Shown here: in pieces, positions 41,826 through 50,475 of the stretch
Position numbering within the stretch: position 1 is the first letter of the stretch
Layout of the letters: each line of letters begins with the position of its first letter
Assembly: GCF_009932335.1 (NCBI RefSeq)
Contig: NZ_BLJF01000001.1
Location: forward strand, 930,001-994,000
Source: Pseudomonas asiatica
Lineage (GTDB): Bacteria; Pseudomonadota; Gammaproteobacteria; Pseudomonadales; Pseudomonadaceae
Length of the DNA stretch: 64,000 nucleotides
Direction: 5' to 3'
The notes under the pieces: model-generated
Seen by the model: the letters and a program-made list of their open reading frames with translations, nothing else
What the model was told of the DNA's origin: nothing
The model's database searches: none
Program-made: the position numbers and the translations under genes

Positions 41826-44435
41826 ATGGGCAAATCGCTGGTCATTGTGGAATCCCCGGCCAAGGCCAAGACCATCAACAAGTACCTGGGCAACCAGTAC
41901 GTGGTGAAGTCGAGTATCGGCCATATCCGAGACCTCCCCACCAGCGGTTCGGCCAGCGCCAGCAAAGAGCCAGCCGCCAAGCGTGGCAAGGCCGCGGGTG
42001 AGGCTCCGGCCCTGTCGCCGAAGGAAAAGGCCCGCCGCCAGCTGGTGGCACGCATGGGCGTCGACCCCGACCACGGCTGGAAGGCCAAGTACGAGATCCT
42101 GCCTGGCAAGGAAAAGGTGATCGAAGAGCTGCGCCGCCTGGCGAAGGACGCCGACACCATCTATCTCGCAACCGACTTGGACCGCGAAGGGGAAGCCATT
42201 GCCTGGCACCTGCGCGAGGCCATCGGCGGCGACGACACCCGCTACAAGCGCGTGGTGTTCAACGAAATCACCAAGAAGGCTATCCAGGAAGCCTTCTCGC
42301 AGCCGGGCGAGCTGGATATCGACCGGGTCAACGCGCAGCAGGCGCGGCGTTTCCTCGACCGCGTGGTCGGCTACATGGTTTCGCCGCTGCTGTGGGCCAA
42401 GATCGCCCGGGGCTTGTCCGCCGGCCGTGTACAGTCGGTCGCGGTGAAGCTGGTGGTGGAGCGCGAGCGTGAAATCCGCGCGTTCATCCCGGAAGAGTAC
42501 TGGGAAATCCATGCCGACCTCGGCACCGCCAAGAACGCCAAGGTGCGCTTCGAAGTGGCCCGCGAGAAGGGCGAGGCCTTCAAACCGCTGAACGAAGCCC
42601 AGGCCATGGCCGCGCTGGAGAAGCTCAAGGCTTCCAGCTACAGCGTGGTCAAGCGCGAAGACCGCCCGACCAGCAGCAAGCCTTCGGCACCGTTCATTAC
42701 CTCCACCTTGCAGCAGGCCGCCAGCAACCGCCTGGGCTTCGGTGTGAAGAAAACCATGATGATGGCCCAGCGCTTGTACGAAGCCGGCTACATCACCTAC
42801 ATGCGTACCGACTCGACCAACCTGTCGGCCGACGCCCTGGATATGGCGCGCAGCTACATCGAGCGCGAGTTCGGCAAGCAGTACCTGCCCGAGGCACCGC
42901 TGGTGTACGGCAGCAAGGAAGGCGCCCAGGAGGCGCACGAAGCGATTCGTCCTTCCGACGTGAACACCCACCCGAGCAAGCTCAGTGGCATGGAGCGTGA
43001 CGCCGAGCGCCTGTATGAGCTGATCTGGCGCCAGTTCCTGGCCTGCCAGATGCCGCCGGCGCAGTACCTGTCCACCAGCGTCACCGTGGCTGCAGGCGAC
43101 TTCGAGTTGCGTGCCAAGGGCCGTATCCTCAAGTTCGACGGTTACACCCGTGTGCTGCCGCAACAGAGCAAGCCTGGCGAAGACGACGTGTTGCCGGAAA
43201 TGGTCCAGGACGAAGCGCTGAAGCTGATCCAGATCGACCCGAGCCAGCACTTCACCAAGCCACCGGCGCGCTTCACCGAAGCCAGCCTGGTCAAGGAAAT
43301 GGAAAAGCGCGGCATCGGTCGCCCGTCGACCTATGCGGCGATCATTTCGACCATTCAGGACCGTGGCTATGTGACCCTGCACAACCGCCGCTTCTATTCC
43401 GAGAAGATGGGCGACATCGTCACCGAGCGCCTGTCCGAAAGCTTCTCCAACCTGATGGACTACGGCTTTACCGCCGACATGGAAGAGAACCTCGACGACG
43501 TGGCCCAGGGCGAGCGTGACTGGAAGAACGTGCTCGACGAGTTCTACGGCGACTTCAGCAAGAAGCTGCAGACTGCCGAGTCCAGCGAAGACGGCATGCG
43601 TGCCAACCAGCCGACCATGACCAACATTCCGTGCAAGGAATGTGGCCGGCCGATGATGATCCGCACCGCCTCCACCGGCGTGTTCCTCGGTTGCTCGGGC
43701 TACAGCCTGCCGCCGAAAGAGCGCTGCAAGGCCACCGTCAACCTGGTGCCGGGCGACGAGATTGCCGCCGACGACGAGGGCGAATCGGAATCCCGCGTGT
43801 TGCTGGGCAAGCACCGCTGCCCGATCTGCGCCACGGCGATGGATGCATACCTGCTGGACGAGAAGCACAAGCTGCACATCTGCGGTAACAACCCGGATTG
43901 CGCTGGCTACGAGATCGAGGAAGGCAACTACCGCATCAAGGGTTACGAAGGGCCGAGCCTGGAGTGCGACAAGTGTGGCAGCGAGATGCAGTTGAAGACT
44001 GGCCGCTTTGGCAAGTTCTTCGGTTGCACCAACCCGGCGTGCAAGAACACTCGCAAACTGCTCAAGAGCGGCGAGGCGGCGCCACCGAAGATGGACAAGG
44101 TGGACATGCCGGAGCTCAAGTGCGAGAAGGTCGACGATACCTACGTGCTGCGTGATGGCGCTTCGGGGCTGTTCCTGGCAGCCAGCCAGTTCCCCAAGAA
44201 TCGCGAAACCCGTGCACCGCTGGTGCTGGAAATCGTTCCACACAAACACGAGATTGATCCGAAGTACCACTTCCTGTGCGATGCGCCGCAGAAAGACCCG
44301 GAAGGCCGCCCTGCAGTTATCCGCTACAGCCGCAAGACCAAGGAGCAGTATGTGCAGTCCGAGGTTGATGGCAAGCCGACCGGCTGGAAGGCGTTCTACG
44401 ACGGCAATGCGTGGAAGGTTGAAGACAAGCGCTGA
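41826..44435 (+). CDS. topA: DNA topoisomerase I
   Basis: 869 residues. Toprim domain at the N-terminus ([18 protein letters not shown], then [13 protein letters not shown]), a short lysine/alanine-rich insert in it (about 35-70), the active Tyr in [14 protein letters not shown] (near 325) and at least three C-terminal zinc-ribbon repeats (CKECGRPMM…[14 protein letters not shown]…[16 protein letters not shown]…GCTNPAC) followed by a further domain. Type IA enzyme that relaxes negative supercoils behind RNA polymerase. Normal length, no damage. Confidence 0.97.
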   Translation: MGKSLVIVESPAKAKTINKYLGNQYVVKSSIGHIRDLPTSGSASASKEPAAKRGKAAGEAPALSPKEKARRQLVARMGVDPDHGWKAKYEILPGKEKVIEELRRLAKDADTIYLATDLDREGEAIAWHLREAIGGDDTRYKRVVFNEITKKAIQEAFSQPGELDIDRVNAQQARRFLDRVVGYMVSPLLWAKIARGLSAGRVQSVAVKLVVEREREIRAFIPEEYWEIHADLGTAKNAKVRFEVAREKGEAFKPLNEAQAMAALEKLKASSYSVVKREDRPTSSKPSAPFITSTLQQAASNRLGFGVKKTMMMAQRLYEAGYITYMRTDSTNLSADALDMARSYIEREFGKQYLPEAPLVYGSKEGAQEAHEAIRPSDVNTHPSKLSGMERDAERLYELIWRQFLACQMPPAQYLSTSVTVAAGDFELRAKGRILKFDGYTRVLPQQSKPGEDDVLPEMVQDEALKLIQIDPSQHFTKPPARFTEASLVKEMEKRGIGRPSTYAAIISTIQDRGYVTLHNRRFYSEKMGDIVTERLSESFSNLMDYGFTADMEENLDDVAQGERDWKNVLDEFYGDFSKKLQTAESSEDGMRANQPTMTNIPCKECGRPMMIRTASTGVFLGCSGYSLPPKERCKATVNLVPGDEIAADDEGESESRVLLGKHRCPICATAMDAYLLDEKHKLHICGNNPDCAGYEIEEGNYRIKGYEGPSLECDKCGSEMQLKTGRFGKFFGCTNPACKNTRKLLKSGEAAPPKMDKVDMPELKCEKVDDTYVLRDGASGLFLAASQFPKNRETRAPLVLEIVPHKHEIDPKYHFLCDAPQKDPEGRPAVIRYSRKTKEQYVQSEVDGKPTGWKAFYDGNAWKVEDKR

Positions 44436-44466
44436 TTCTTCATCAGTCTCTGACCTGCGCGCGCCC

Positions 44467-44585
44467 TTGTAGGAGCGGCCTTGTGTCGCGAAAGGGCTGC
44501 AAAGCAGCCCCAGGATTTCAGCGCAGATGCACAAATTGCTGGGGCTGCTTTGCAGCCCTTTCGCGACACAAGGCCGCTCCTACAG
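44467..44585. repeat. REP pair, GTAGGAGC family
   Basis: TTGTAGGAGCGGCCTTGTG … CACAAGGCCGCTCCTACAG with inner arms AAAGGGCTGCAAAGCAGCCCC and the exact complement, around a 35-bp centre. Lies in the 258-bp gap after topA, which has no gene. Confidence 0.95.
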
Positions 44586-44693
44586 CTGACCGCGTTAACC
44601 GGTCAGGCGGGGCAAGCCTGCGTAGGGGCGCAAAGCGGCCCCAATCATTTATGATGCAGCTATCCGCCTTGCAGCCTTAGGGAGGTCACTGAA

Positions 44694-45209
44694 ATGGCCC
44701 AGGAACTCTACACCCGCACCAATCAGAAACTGTTCTTTGCCGGCCTCGCCCTGGAGTCCATGGCCAAGGCCGAACAAAGCCAGGCCATGAATGCCCAGGG
44801 CCTGGTCCAGGCCGAACGCGAGTCGGCGCTGTTCCATCTCTACGGCGCATTGCTGGGCCTGTGTCATGAAATTGGTGGCTTCTACCGCCTGCCAGTTGTT
44901 GCAACTGTCGAGCAAGCACTGGCTGACGACGCCCTGAACGGTATCGCCATCCCGGAAGTGGCCGAGCTGCTGGAGCTGGCCCGCCAGCGCGAAACCTGGC
45001 TGGCACAAATGCTTGGTGCTTATGCCGATTTGTTCCGACCACCGGTCGCGAAAAAAACGCCGAAAACCGACGTTACCCAGCCATTGATTCAGGCGGTCAA
45101 TCTCGATGAGCCCGAGCATCCGGCGCTGTCGCATGCCGAACTGGAACGCTGGCGCAGCGACCTCAAAGGCCTGGTGAGACGTTTCCGTGACGCGTTGAGT
45201 GAGTGCTGA
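44694..45209 (+). CDS. DUF6586-like helical protein
   Basis: 171 residues, all-helical and soluble, beginning AQELYTRTNQKLFFAGLALESMAKAE. The middle (residues 25-110) forms amphipathic helices; residues 112-140 are a Pro/Lys linker; the tail is again helical and basic. It matches the family I know as DUF6586, found beside topA in pseudomonads, though I cannot verify the family number. No catalytic motif. A GGGAGG ribosome site precedes the start. The next gene follows after 50 bp on the same strand. Confidence 0.8.
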   Translation: MAQELYTRTNQKLFFAGLALESMAKAEQSQAMNAQGLVQAERESALFHLYGALLGLCHEIGGFYRLPVVATVEQALADDALNGIAIPEVAELLELARQRETWLAQMLGAYADLFRPPVAKKTPKTDVTQPLIQAVNLDEPEHPALSHAELERWRSDLKGLVRRFRDALSEC

Positions 45210-45259
45210 TAGCAGCTACGGCTGGTACAATGCCGGCCTTTCGCGGAGAACTGCCATTT

Positions 45260-45493
45260 ATGTCTACGTCGTTTCTGGAAATTGTCGAGTTGCCTGATGG
45301 CCGCATCGAACTGCGTCGCGCCGAGGATGAGGGCTCTCTGGTAACCCTGGATTTCTCGGAAGACGCCAAGGCGTTCCTGCAGGGTCAGCATGTGGAAGTG
45401 GCCAAGGCCATGCTCAGCGTGGGCGTACAGATGGCCGGTCGCCTGATGGATGGCGAGCTTGAGCGTGATGAAGGGCCGCGAGTGCTGCACTGA
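45260..45493 (+). CDS. small conserved acidic protein of unknown function
   Basis: 77 residues, acidic, beginning STSFLEIVELPDGRIELRRAEDE: a short beta-hairpin-like start followed by a helix (EDAKAFLQGQHVEVAKAMLSVGVQMAGRLM). No recognised domain. GGAGAA lies 8 bp before the ATG. It follows the DUF6586-like gene and converges on sulA with a shared hairpin. Confidence 0.82.
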   Translation: MSTSFLEIVELPDGRIELRRAEDEGSLVTLDFSEDAKAFLQGQHVEVAKAMLSVGVQMAGRLMDGELERDEGPRVLH

Positions 45494-45530
45494 GGTGCAG
45501 CAAGGCATCAGGTTTCATGCAGTGACAGGC

Positions 45531-45568
45531 AAAGCCTGAACATCAGCCGAGGCGGATGTTCAGGCTTT
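45531..45568. terminator. hairpin at the convergent end of sulA
   Basis: AAAGCCTGAACATC … GATGTTCAGGCTTT pair over 14 bp with a 10-base loop. The right arm lies inside the last codons of sulA, so part of the terminator is encoded in the protein's C-terminus. Only short T-runs follow on each strand, so a bidirectional terminator is likely but not certain. Confidence 0.65.
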
Positions 45569-46019
45569 GTGCGTTTCCGGCACTGGCAGCGCGCAGCAAT
45601 TGCTGGCGCGCAGTGGCGTTGACATTGCCCAGCCAGCTGACGACGGTGTGGCTGCGGCCCAGACGCAAGGCTTCGCAGGCCAGTTGAAGCGGGCTTTGAT
45701 TGCCGCGAGGTTGCAGCAGCAGGATGCGTTCACGGTTGAGCCCGGCATCGCGCAGCCAGGCCTGGGTCAGGCTCGACGGCGGGGCGATCAGGGTCAGCCA
45801 GCGGGTCTCGTCCTCTTCGCTCAGTTCGCGCAGCACGGGTGCCAGCAGGCTTTGGCAATGCCCGGGGGCTCCGCGCAGCGACAGTTCGCTGAACAGCTCG
45901 GGCTGGCTGTTCTTGCGTGCCACTTCGCTGGCTTTCAGGCCAGGCAGTACGGGCTGGGCGAGGAATGCTTCGAACAATGGCAACTGAGCTTGCTCGGGTA
46001 CGTGAATGAACTGCTGCAT
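45543..46019 (-). CDS. sulA: SOS cell division inhibitor SulA
   Basis: 158 residues with the SulA/ImuA-like RecA-fold core: TRWLTLIAPPSSLTQAWLRDAGLNRERILLLQPRG and the later RSHTVVSWLGNVNATARQQLLRAA. SulA binds FtsZ and halts septation during DNA damage. Start has AGGAGG 5 bp upstream and lies 13 bp after lexA, so it is transcribed from the lexA promoter and shares its two SOS boxes. The C-terminal lability tail known in E. coli is not obvious. Confidence 0.93.
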   Translation of the reverse strand: MQQFIHVPEQAQLPLFEAFLAQPVLPGLKASEVARKNSQPELFSELSLRGAPGHCQSLLAPVLRELSEEDETRWLTLIAPPSSLTQAWLRDAGLNRERILLLQPRGNQSPLQLACEALRLGRSHTVVSWLGNVNATARQQLLRAASAGNAQSLNIRLG

Positions 46020-46032
46020 GATGCCTCCTGGA

Positions 46033-46641
46033 TCAGCGGCGAATGACGCCGACGCTCAAGCCCTCGATCACCAGCTCCTGTTCTTTCAGGTCGACTTCGA
46101 TGGGGGCGAATTCGGGGTTTTCGGCAAGCAGCCACACCTTGCTGCCTTCGCGCTTGAAGCGCTTGACGGTGACTTCGTCGCCGATGCGGGCCACGACGAT
46201 CTGGCCATTGCGGGCTTCGCGGCAGGTGTGTACCGCCAGCAGGTCGCCATCGAAGATGCCGACGTCCTTCATACTCATGCCGTGTACGCGCAGCAGATAG
46301 TCGGCCTGGGGGTGGAAGAAGTCGGGGTTGATGTTGCAGGATTGCTCGATGTGCTGTTCGGCAAGGATCGGCGCACCGGCGGCAACCCGGCCGATGATCG
46401 GCAGGCCGCTTTCTTCGGCCTTGGCTTCCAGGCCGGGGATGCGAATACCACGGGAGGCGCCCGGGGTCATCTCGATCGCGCCTTTGCGGGCGAGGGCCTT
46501 GAGGTGCTCCTCGGCGGCGTTGGGCGACTTGAAGCCCAGCTCCTGAGCAATCTCGGCGCGCGTCGGCGGGAAGCCGTTGTCTTCCAGGCAACGCTTGATG
46601 AACGCGAGAATTTCGGCTTGGCGTGGCGTCAGTTTCAACAT
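46033..46641 (-). CDS. lexA: LexA repressor
   Basis: 202 residues, standard length. Winged helix-turn-helix at 1-70 ([32 protein letters not shown]), Ala-Gly cleavage site in [10 protein letters not shown] near 86-90, catalytic Ser in HGMSMKDVG (about 121) and Lys in [10 protein letters not shown] (about 158). RecA-stimulated self-cleavage relieves repression of SOS genes. First gene of lexA-sulA; autoregulated through two boxes at 46652 and 46671. It is divergent from psrA. Confidence 0.97.
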   Translation of the reverse strand: MLKLTPRQAEILAFIKRCLEDNGFPPTRAEIAQELGFKSPNAAEEHLKALARKGAIEMTPGASRGIRIPGLEAKAEESGLPIIGRVAAGAPILAEQHIEQSCNINPDFFHPQADYLLRVHGMSMKDVGIFDGDLLAVHTCREARNGQIVVARIGDEVTVKRFKREGSKVWLLAENPEFAPIEVDLKEQELVIEGLSVGVIRR

Positions 46642-46651
46642 GGTGAGCGCT

Positions 46652-46667
46652 CTGTCTTTTTGTACAG
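46652..46667. promoter_or_regulatory. LexA box proximal to lexA
   Basis: CTGTACAAAAAGACAG on the minus strand: CTG-N10-CAG, 10 bp before the lexA start. Confidence 0.88.
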
Positions 46668-46670
46668 TGA

Positions 46671-46686
46671 CTGGGATTATATACAG
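46671..46686. promoter_or_regulatory. LexA box overlapping the lexA promoter
   Basis: CTGTATATAATCCCAG on the minus strand. The -10 hexamer TATAAT (46676-46681) lies inside it, and TTGCAA/TTGCAG (46698-46703) 16 bp further upstream is the -35. Two boxes 3 bp apart in front of lexA is the classic autoregulatory layout. Confidence 0.9.
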
Positions 46687-46788
46687 TACTGGATGCGCTG
46701 CAAGCCAAAACCCGCAATAAACAGTAGCAATGGCGCTTGCAGCCACCCGCCTGGCGTTTTTAAATGGCGACCGACCGGTCACCGAGCC

Positions 46789-46817
46789 TTGACAGAAACA
46801 GGGCTGAAACGTATGTT
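46789..46817 (+). promoter_or_regulatory. psrA promoter
   Basis: TTGACA at 46789-46794, a 17-bp spacer and TATGTT at 46812-46817, a near-consensus housekeeping promoter. The -10 is inside the first PsrA operator. Confidence 0.7.
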
Positions 46818-46832
46818 TCAAACACCTGTTTG
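46806..46832. promoter_or_regulatory. tandem PsrA operators at the psrA promoter
   Basis: GAAAC-GTAT-GTTTC (46806-46819) and CAAAC-ACCT-GTTTG (46819-46832), two exact matches to the PsrA motif that share one base. They cover the -10 and start site, fitting autorepression. Confidence 0.85.
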
Positions 46833-46856
46833 TCTGGCGGAGTAGTCGGAGTAGTC

Positions 46857-47570
46857 ATGGCCCAATCGGAAACCGTTGAACGCATTCTCGATGCTGCCGA
46901 GCAGCTGTTCGCGGAAAGGGGGTTCGCAGAAACCTCGTTGCGGCTGATTACCAGCAAGGCCGGGGTCAACCTGGCGGCAGTCAACTATCACTTCGGCTCC
47001 AAGAAGGCCCTGATCCAGGCAGTGTTTTCGCGCTTCCTCGGGCCGTTCTGCGCCAGCCTCGAACGTGAGCTGGAGCGGCGCCAGGCCAAGCCTGAGCACA
47101 AGCCGAGCCTCGAGGAGCTGCTGGAAATGCTGGTCGAGCAGGCTTTGGCCGTGCAGCCGCGCAGCAACAACGACCTGTCGATCTTCATGCGCCTGCTGGG
47201 TCTGGCCTTCAGCCAGAGCCAGGGCCACCTGCGGCGTTACCTGGAAGACATGTACGGCAAGGTGTTCCGCCGGTACATGCTACTGGTCAACGAGGCCGCG
47301 CCGCGCATTCCGCCGCTGGAGCTGTTCTGGCGCGTGCACTTCATGCTTGGCGCCGCCGCCTTCAGCATGTCTGGTATCAAGGCCCTGCGGGCGATTGCCG
47401 AAACCGATTTCGGCATCAATACCTCGATCGAGCAGGTAATGCGCCTGATGGTGCCGTTCCTGGCTGCGGGCATGCGTGCCGATAGCGGTGTAACCGACGA
47501 CGCCATGGCCGCCGCGCAGCTGCGCCCGCGCACCAAGACCAGCGCAGGCGCGACCACCGCCAAGGCCTGA
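46857..47570 (+). CDS. psrA: TetR-family regulator PsrA
   Basis: 237 residues. TetR helix-turn-helix at about 5-55 (VERILDAAEQLFAERGFAETSLRLITSKAGVNLAAVNYHFGSKKALI), then an all-helical ligand domain. PsrA senses long-chain fatty acids or acyl-CoA, represses itself and fadBA and activates rpoS in other pseudomonads. I start at MAQSETVER (46857) and not the longer frame, since the promoter and operators occupy that upstream part. Adjacent to lexA, as usual in Pseudomonas. Confidence 0.95.
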   Translation: MAQSETVERILDAAEQLFAERGFAETSLRLITSKAGVNLAAVNYHFGSKKALIQAVFSRFLGPFCASLERELERRQAKPEHKPSLEELLEMLVEQALAVQPRSNNDLSIFMRLLGLAFSQSQGHLRRYLEDMYGKVFRRYMLLVNEAAPRIPPLELFWRVHFMLGAAAFSMSGIKALRAIAETDFGINTSIEQVMRLMVPFLAAGMRADSGVTDDAMAAAQLRPRTKTSAGATTAKA

Positions 47571-47610
47571 AGGCTGGGCGGGGCAGGGCGCTTCGGCTAA
47601 GCTAGCGCCC

Positions 47611-48135
47611 ATGCCTGACCTCGACTTCCTGCACATTTCCCTCGCCGATCAGCGCCTTTATGGTTTTGCCGATGGCCAGCTGCGCGTACGCCTGCCGGTT
47701 TCAACGGCGCGCAACGGCGCCGGCGAGCGCAACGGCTCGGGTTGCACGCCGTGTGGCTTGCACCAGGTGCGAGCGAAGATCGGCGCGGGCTTGCCGCTGA
47801 AAGCGGTATTGGTCGGGCGGCGCTGGACCGGCGAGGTGTGGTCGCCGGCCTTGCATGCGCAATACCCCGGCCGGGACTGGATCCTCACCCGCATCCTCTG
47901 GCTTAGTGGCTGCGAGCCGGGTGTCAACCGCCTGGGTGCGGTCGACACCTTCCGCCGTTATATCTACCTGCACGGCACCCCGGATACGGAACCCTTGGGC
48001 GTAGCGCTGTCCCATGGATGCATACGCCTGCGCAACATCGATTTGCTAAGCCTGTTCGAGCAGGTGCCGGCCCATTGCCCGGTGCGCATCGAGCAGGCCG
48101 CCTGCCCCCAGTGGGCTTCTCTCAGTCTTCAATGA
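47611..48135 (+). CDS. L,D-transpeptidase (YkuD domain)
   Basis: 174 residues consisting almost only of the YkuD catalytic domain: HGTPDTEPLGVALSHGCIRLRNIDL with the His, Ser-His-Gly-Cys and Arg of the active site (Cys near residue 139). No signal peptide is evident, although members of this family normally act in the periplasm; a more N-terminal start was not found. It would form or break 3-3 peptidoglycan crosslinks or attach proteins. It is 10 bp upstream of nagZ, probably co-transcribed. Confidence 0.9.
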   Translation: MPDLDFLHISLADQRLYGFADGQLRVRLPVSTARNGAGERNGSGCTPCGLHQVRAKIGAGLPLKAVLVGRRWTGEVWSPALHAQYPGRDWILTRILWLSGCEPGVNRLGAVDTFRRYIYLHGTPDTEPLGVALSHGCIRLRNIDLLSLFEQVPAHCPVRIEQAACPQWASLSLQ

Positions 48136-48145
48136 AGGATTACCC

Positions 48146-49156
48146 ATGACTGTCAGCCTGCAAGGCTCCCTGATGGTGGATATCGCCGGTAAATGGCTGA
48201 CCGCCGAAGACCGTCACCTGCTACGCCAACCTGAAGTGGCTGGCCTGATCATTTTTGCCCGCAACATCGACAGCCCGCGCCAGGTGCGTGAACTGTGCGC
48301 GTCGATCCGTGCCATCCGGCCCGACCTGATCCTGGCGGTGGACCAGGAGGGCGGCCGGGTGCAGCGCCTGCGCCAGGGCTTTGTGCGCCTGCCGGCCATG
48401 CGAGCGCTGGCCGACAATGACAACGCCGAGTACCTGGCCGAGCAGTGCGGTTGGTTGATGGCGACCGAGGTGCTGGCGGTTGGCCTGGACCTCAGCTTTG
48501 CCCCGGTACTCGACCTGGACCACCAGCGCAGCGCCGTGGTGGGCAGCCGCGCCTTCGAGAGTGACCCGCTGCGTGCCACGCAACTGGCCGGGGCGTTCAT
48601 CCGTGGCATGAATGCGGCGGGTATGGCGGCTTGTGGCAAGCACTTCCCGGGGCATGGCTGGGCCGAAGCGGACTCGCATGTGGCCATCCCGACCGATGAG
48701 CGCAGCCTCGAACAGCTGCGCCAGGCCGACCTGGTGCCGTTCACCCGCCTGAGCGGGCAATTGGCGGCAGTGATGCCGGCGCATGTCATCTACCCGCAGG
48801 TCGACAACCAGCCGGCTGGCTTCTCACGGCGCTGGTTGCAGGACATCCTGCGTGGCGAGCTGGGTTTCGACGGGGTGATTTTCAGTGACGATTTGTCGAT
48901 GGCCGGCGCACATGTTGTCGGGGACGCGGCGAGCCGCATCGAAGCAGCACTGAGCGCCGGTTGTGATATGGGGCTGGTTTGCAATGATCGGGCGGCGGCG
49001 GAGCTGGCATTGAGCGCGGCACAACGCATGAAGGTAAAACCTTCGCCACGCATCGCAGGCATGCGCGGGCAAGGGTTTGCGCGGACTGACTATCGTCAGC
49101 AGCCTCGTTGGCAGCAGGCATTGTCCGCGTTGAAGGACGCTCAACTGGTCGACTGA
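48146..49156 (+). CDS. nagZ: beta-N-acetylhexosaminidase NagZ, copy 1
   Basis: 336 residues of glycosyl hydrolase family 3. Signature motifs: [15 protein letters not shown], the catalytic loop [17 protein letters not shown] with the acid/base His, and the nucleophile Asp in [16 protein letters not shown]. NagZ works in the cytoplasm to remove GlcNAc from GlcNAc-anhydroMurNAc-peptides during cell-wall recycling, and its products signal AmpR-type induction of beta-lactamase in pseudomonads. AAGGA ribosome site. A second, diverged copy follows. Confidence 0.96.
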   Translation: MTVSLQGSLMVDIAGKWLTAEDRHLLRQPEVAGLIIFARNIDSPRQVRELCASIRAIRPDLILAVDQEGGRVQRLRQGFVRLPAMRALADNDNAEYLAEQCGWLMATEVLAVGLDLSFAPVLDLDHQRSAVVGSRAFESDPLRATQLAGAFIRGMNAAGMAACGKHFPGHGWAEADSHVAIPTDERSLEQLRQADLVPFTRLSGQLAAVMPAHVIYPQVDNQPAGFSRRWLQDILRGELGFDGVIFSDDLSMAGAHVVGDAASRIEAALSAGCDMGLVCNDRAAAELALSAAQRMKVKPSPRIAGMRGQGFARTDYRQQPRWQQALSALKDAQLVD

Positions 49157-49218
49157 CGAGGCTCCACCCTGCTCGGTCCGAGACAGGATCCTGCGTTTTC
49201 GATGTGCGTATTGCGTGA

Positions 49219-49302
49219 GTACACCGGGAAATGTGCCCCGGTGTACCAGGCGGCACGCATTCCAGAGACTCGGGCAAAGCGGAGATTTCTCCGCTTCGCC
49301 CG
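49219..49302. other. two strong hairpins between the nagZ copies
   Basis: GTACACCGGG-AAATGTGC-CCCGGTGTAC (49219-49246) and CGGGCAAAGCGGAG-ATTT-CTCCGCTTCGCCCG (49271-49302, one mismatch). The second lies 36 bp before the second nagZ start. Neither has a T-run; they may end nagZ1 transcription or act as leader structures. The rest of the 180-bp gap is featureless. Confidence 0.7.
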
Positions 49303-49338
49303 TAATGGGTTTCTGATATTCGATTAGAGGATTTTGTA

Positions 49339-50349
49339 ATGACAGTTTGTATGCAGGGGGCCTTGATGGTCGATATCGAAGGCACAGGGCTGACGCCTGA
49401 GGATCGTCGGTTATTGCTCCAGCCTGAAGTAGCTGGTTTGATCATCTTTGCTCGTAATATTGCCCACCCGCGTCAGGTGCGGGAGCTGTGCGCTTCGGTA
49501 CGTGCTTTGCGCCCTGACCTGATCATTGCGGTCGATCAGGAAGGTGGGCGGGTGCAACGCTTGCGTGAAGGGTTCGTCAGGTTGCCATCCATGCGGCAGA
49601 TCGCCCAGAGCGATGATGCCGAGCGATTGGCCGGGCATTGTGGCTGGTTGATGGCAACCGAGGTGCTGGCGATCGGGCTGGATTTGAGTTTTGCTCCAGT
49701 GCTCGATCTGGATCATGGGCGCAGTGCAGTCATTGGTGCACGTGCCTTCGATGGTGATCCAGAGCGTGTCACTCAGCTGGGTGGGGCGTTCATCCGGGGC
49801 ATGACTGCAGCGGGCATGGCAGCATGCGGCAAGCATTTTCCTGGGCATGGCTGGGCTGAGGCCGATTCGCATGTGGCCATTCCCGTAGATGATCGCAGCC
49901 TGGATGAACTGCGCAAGACGGACCTGGTGCCATTTACCCGATTGGCACGCCAGCTGTCGGCAGTGATGCCTGCACATGTGATCTATCCCCAGGTCGATAG
50001 TAAGCCCGCCGGTTTTTCGAGGCGCTGGCTTCAGGACATTCTCAGGGGGGAGCTTGGCTTCGATGGCGTGATTTTCAGTGATGATCTGTCCATGGCCGGT
50101 GCCCATGTGGTCGGAGATGTTGCTGGTCGCGTCGAGGCTGCTTTCGGTGCGGGATGTGACGTGGGCCTGGTATGTAATGACCGGGCTTCGGCAGAGCTTG
50201 CTCTGCTTGCTGCGCAGCGCTTGAAAGTCAAGCCATCGCCGCGCCTTGCTCGGATGCGAGGCTTCAGTTTTGCACGCACTGACTATCGCCAGCAGCCGCG
50301 GTGGCTGGAGGCGTTGAGGGCGTTGCGAGAGGCGCAGTTGGTCGATTGA
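49339..50349 (+). CDS. beta-N-acetylhexosaminidase NagZ, copy 2
   Basis: 336 residues, the same length as copy 1, with roughly four in five residues identical and every catalytic motif kept ([45 protein letters not shown]). Its codon use differs: many more A/T third positions (for example GAT, GGT, CGT, TTG) than copy 1 and other neighbours. GAGGA ribosome site. Either an old duplication that drifted or a recombinant copy from a relative. Expected to be active. Confidence 0.93.
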   Translation: MTVCMQGALMVDIEGTGLTPEDRRLLLQPEVAGLIIFARNIAHPRQVRELCASVRALRPDLIIAVDQEGGRVQRLREGFVRLPSMRQIAQSDDAERLAGHCGWLMATEVLAIGLDLSFAPVLDLDHGRSAVIGARAFDGDPERVTQLGGAFIRGMTAAGMAACGKHFPGHGWAEADSHVAIPVDDRSLDELRKTDLVPFTRLARQLSAVMPAHVIYPQVDSKPAGFSRRWLQDILRGELGFDGVIFSDDLSMAGAHVVGDVAGRVEAAFGAGCDVGLVCNDRASAELALLAAQRLKVKPSPRLARMRGFSFARTDYRQQPRWLEALRALREAQLVD

Positions 50350-50352
50350 CCG

Positions 50353-50458
50353 CGCCGGCCCCTTCGCGGGCACGCCCGCTCCCACAGGTACGGCACCGCC
50401 CTTGAGGGCACTGATCTCCCTGTGGGAGCGGGTTTACCCGCGAAGAGGCCGGTACAGG
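50353..50458. repeat. REP pair, CGCTCCCACA family
   Basis: GCGCCGGCCCCTTCGCGGGCACGCCCGCTCCCACAGG-type left arm and CCTGTGGGAGCGGGTTTACCCGCGAAGAGGCCGG-type right arm around a GC-rich centre. Lies between nagZ2 and the helicase gene, both ending here. Confidence 0.93.
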
Positions 50459-50475
50459 CAGCGAAGGATTCTGGG

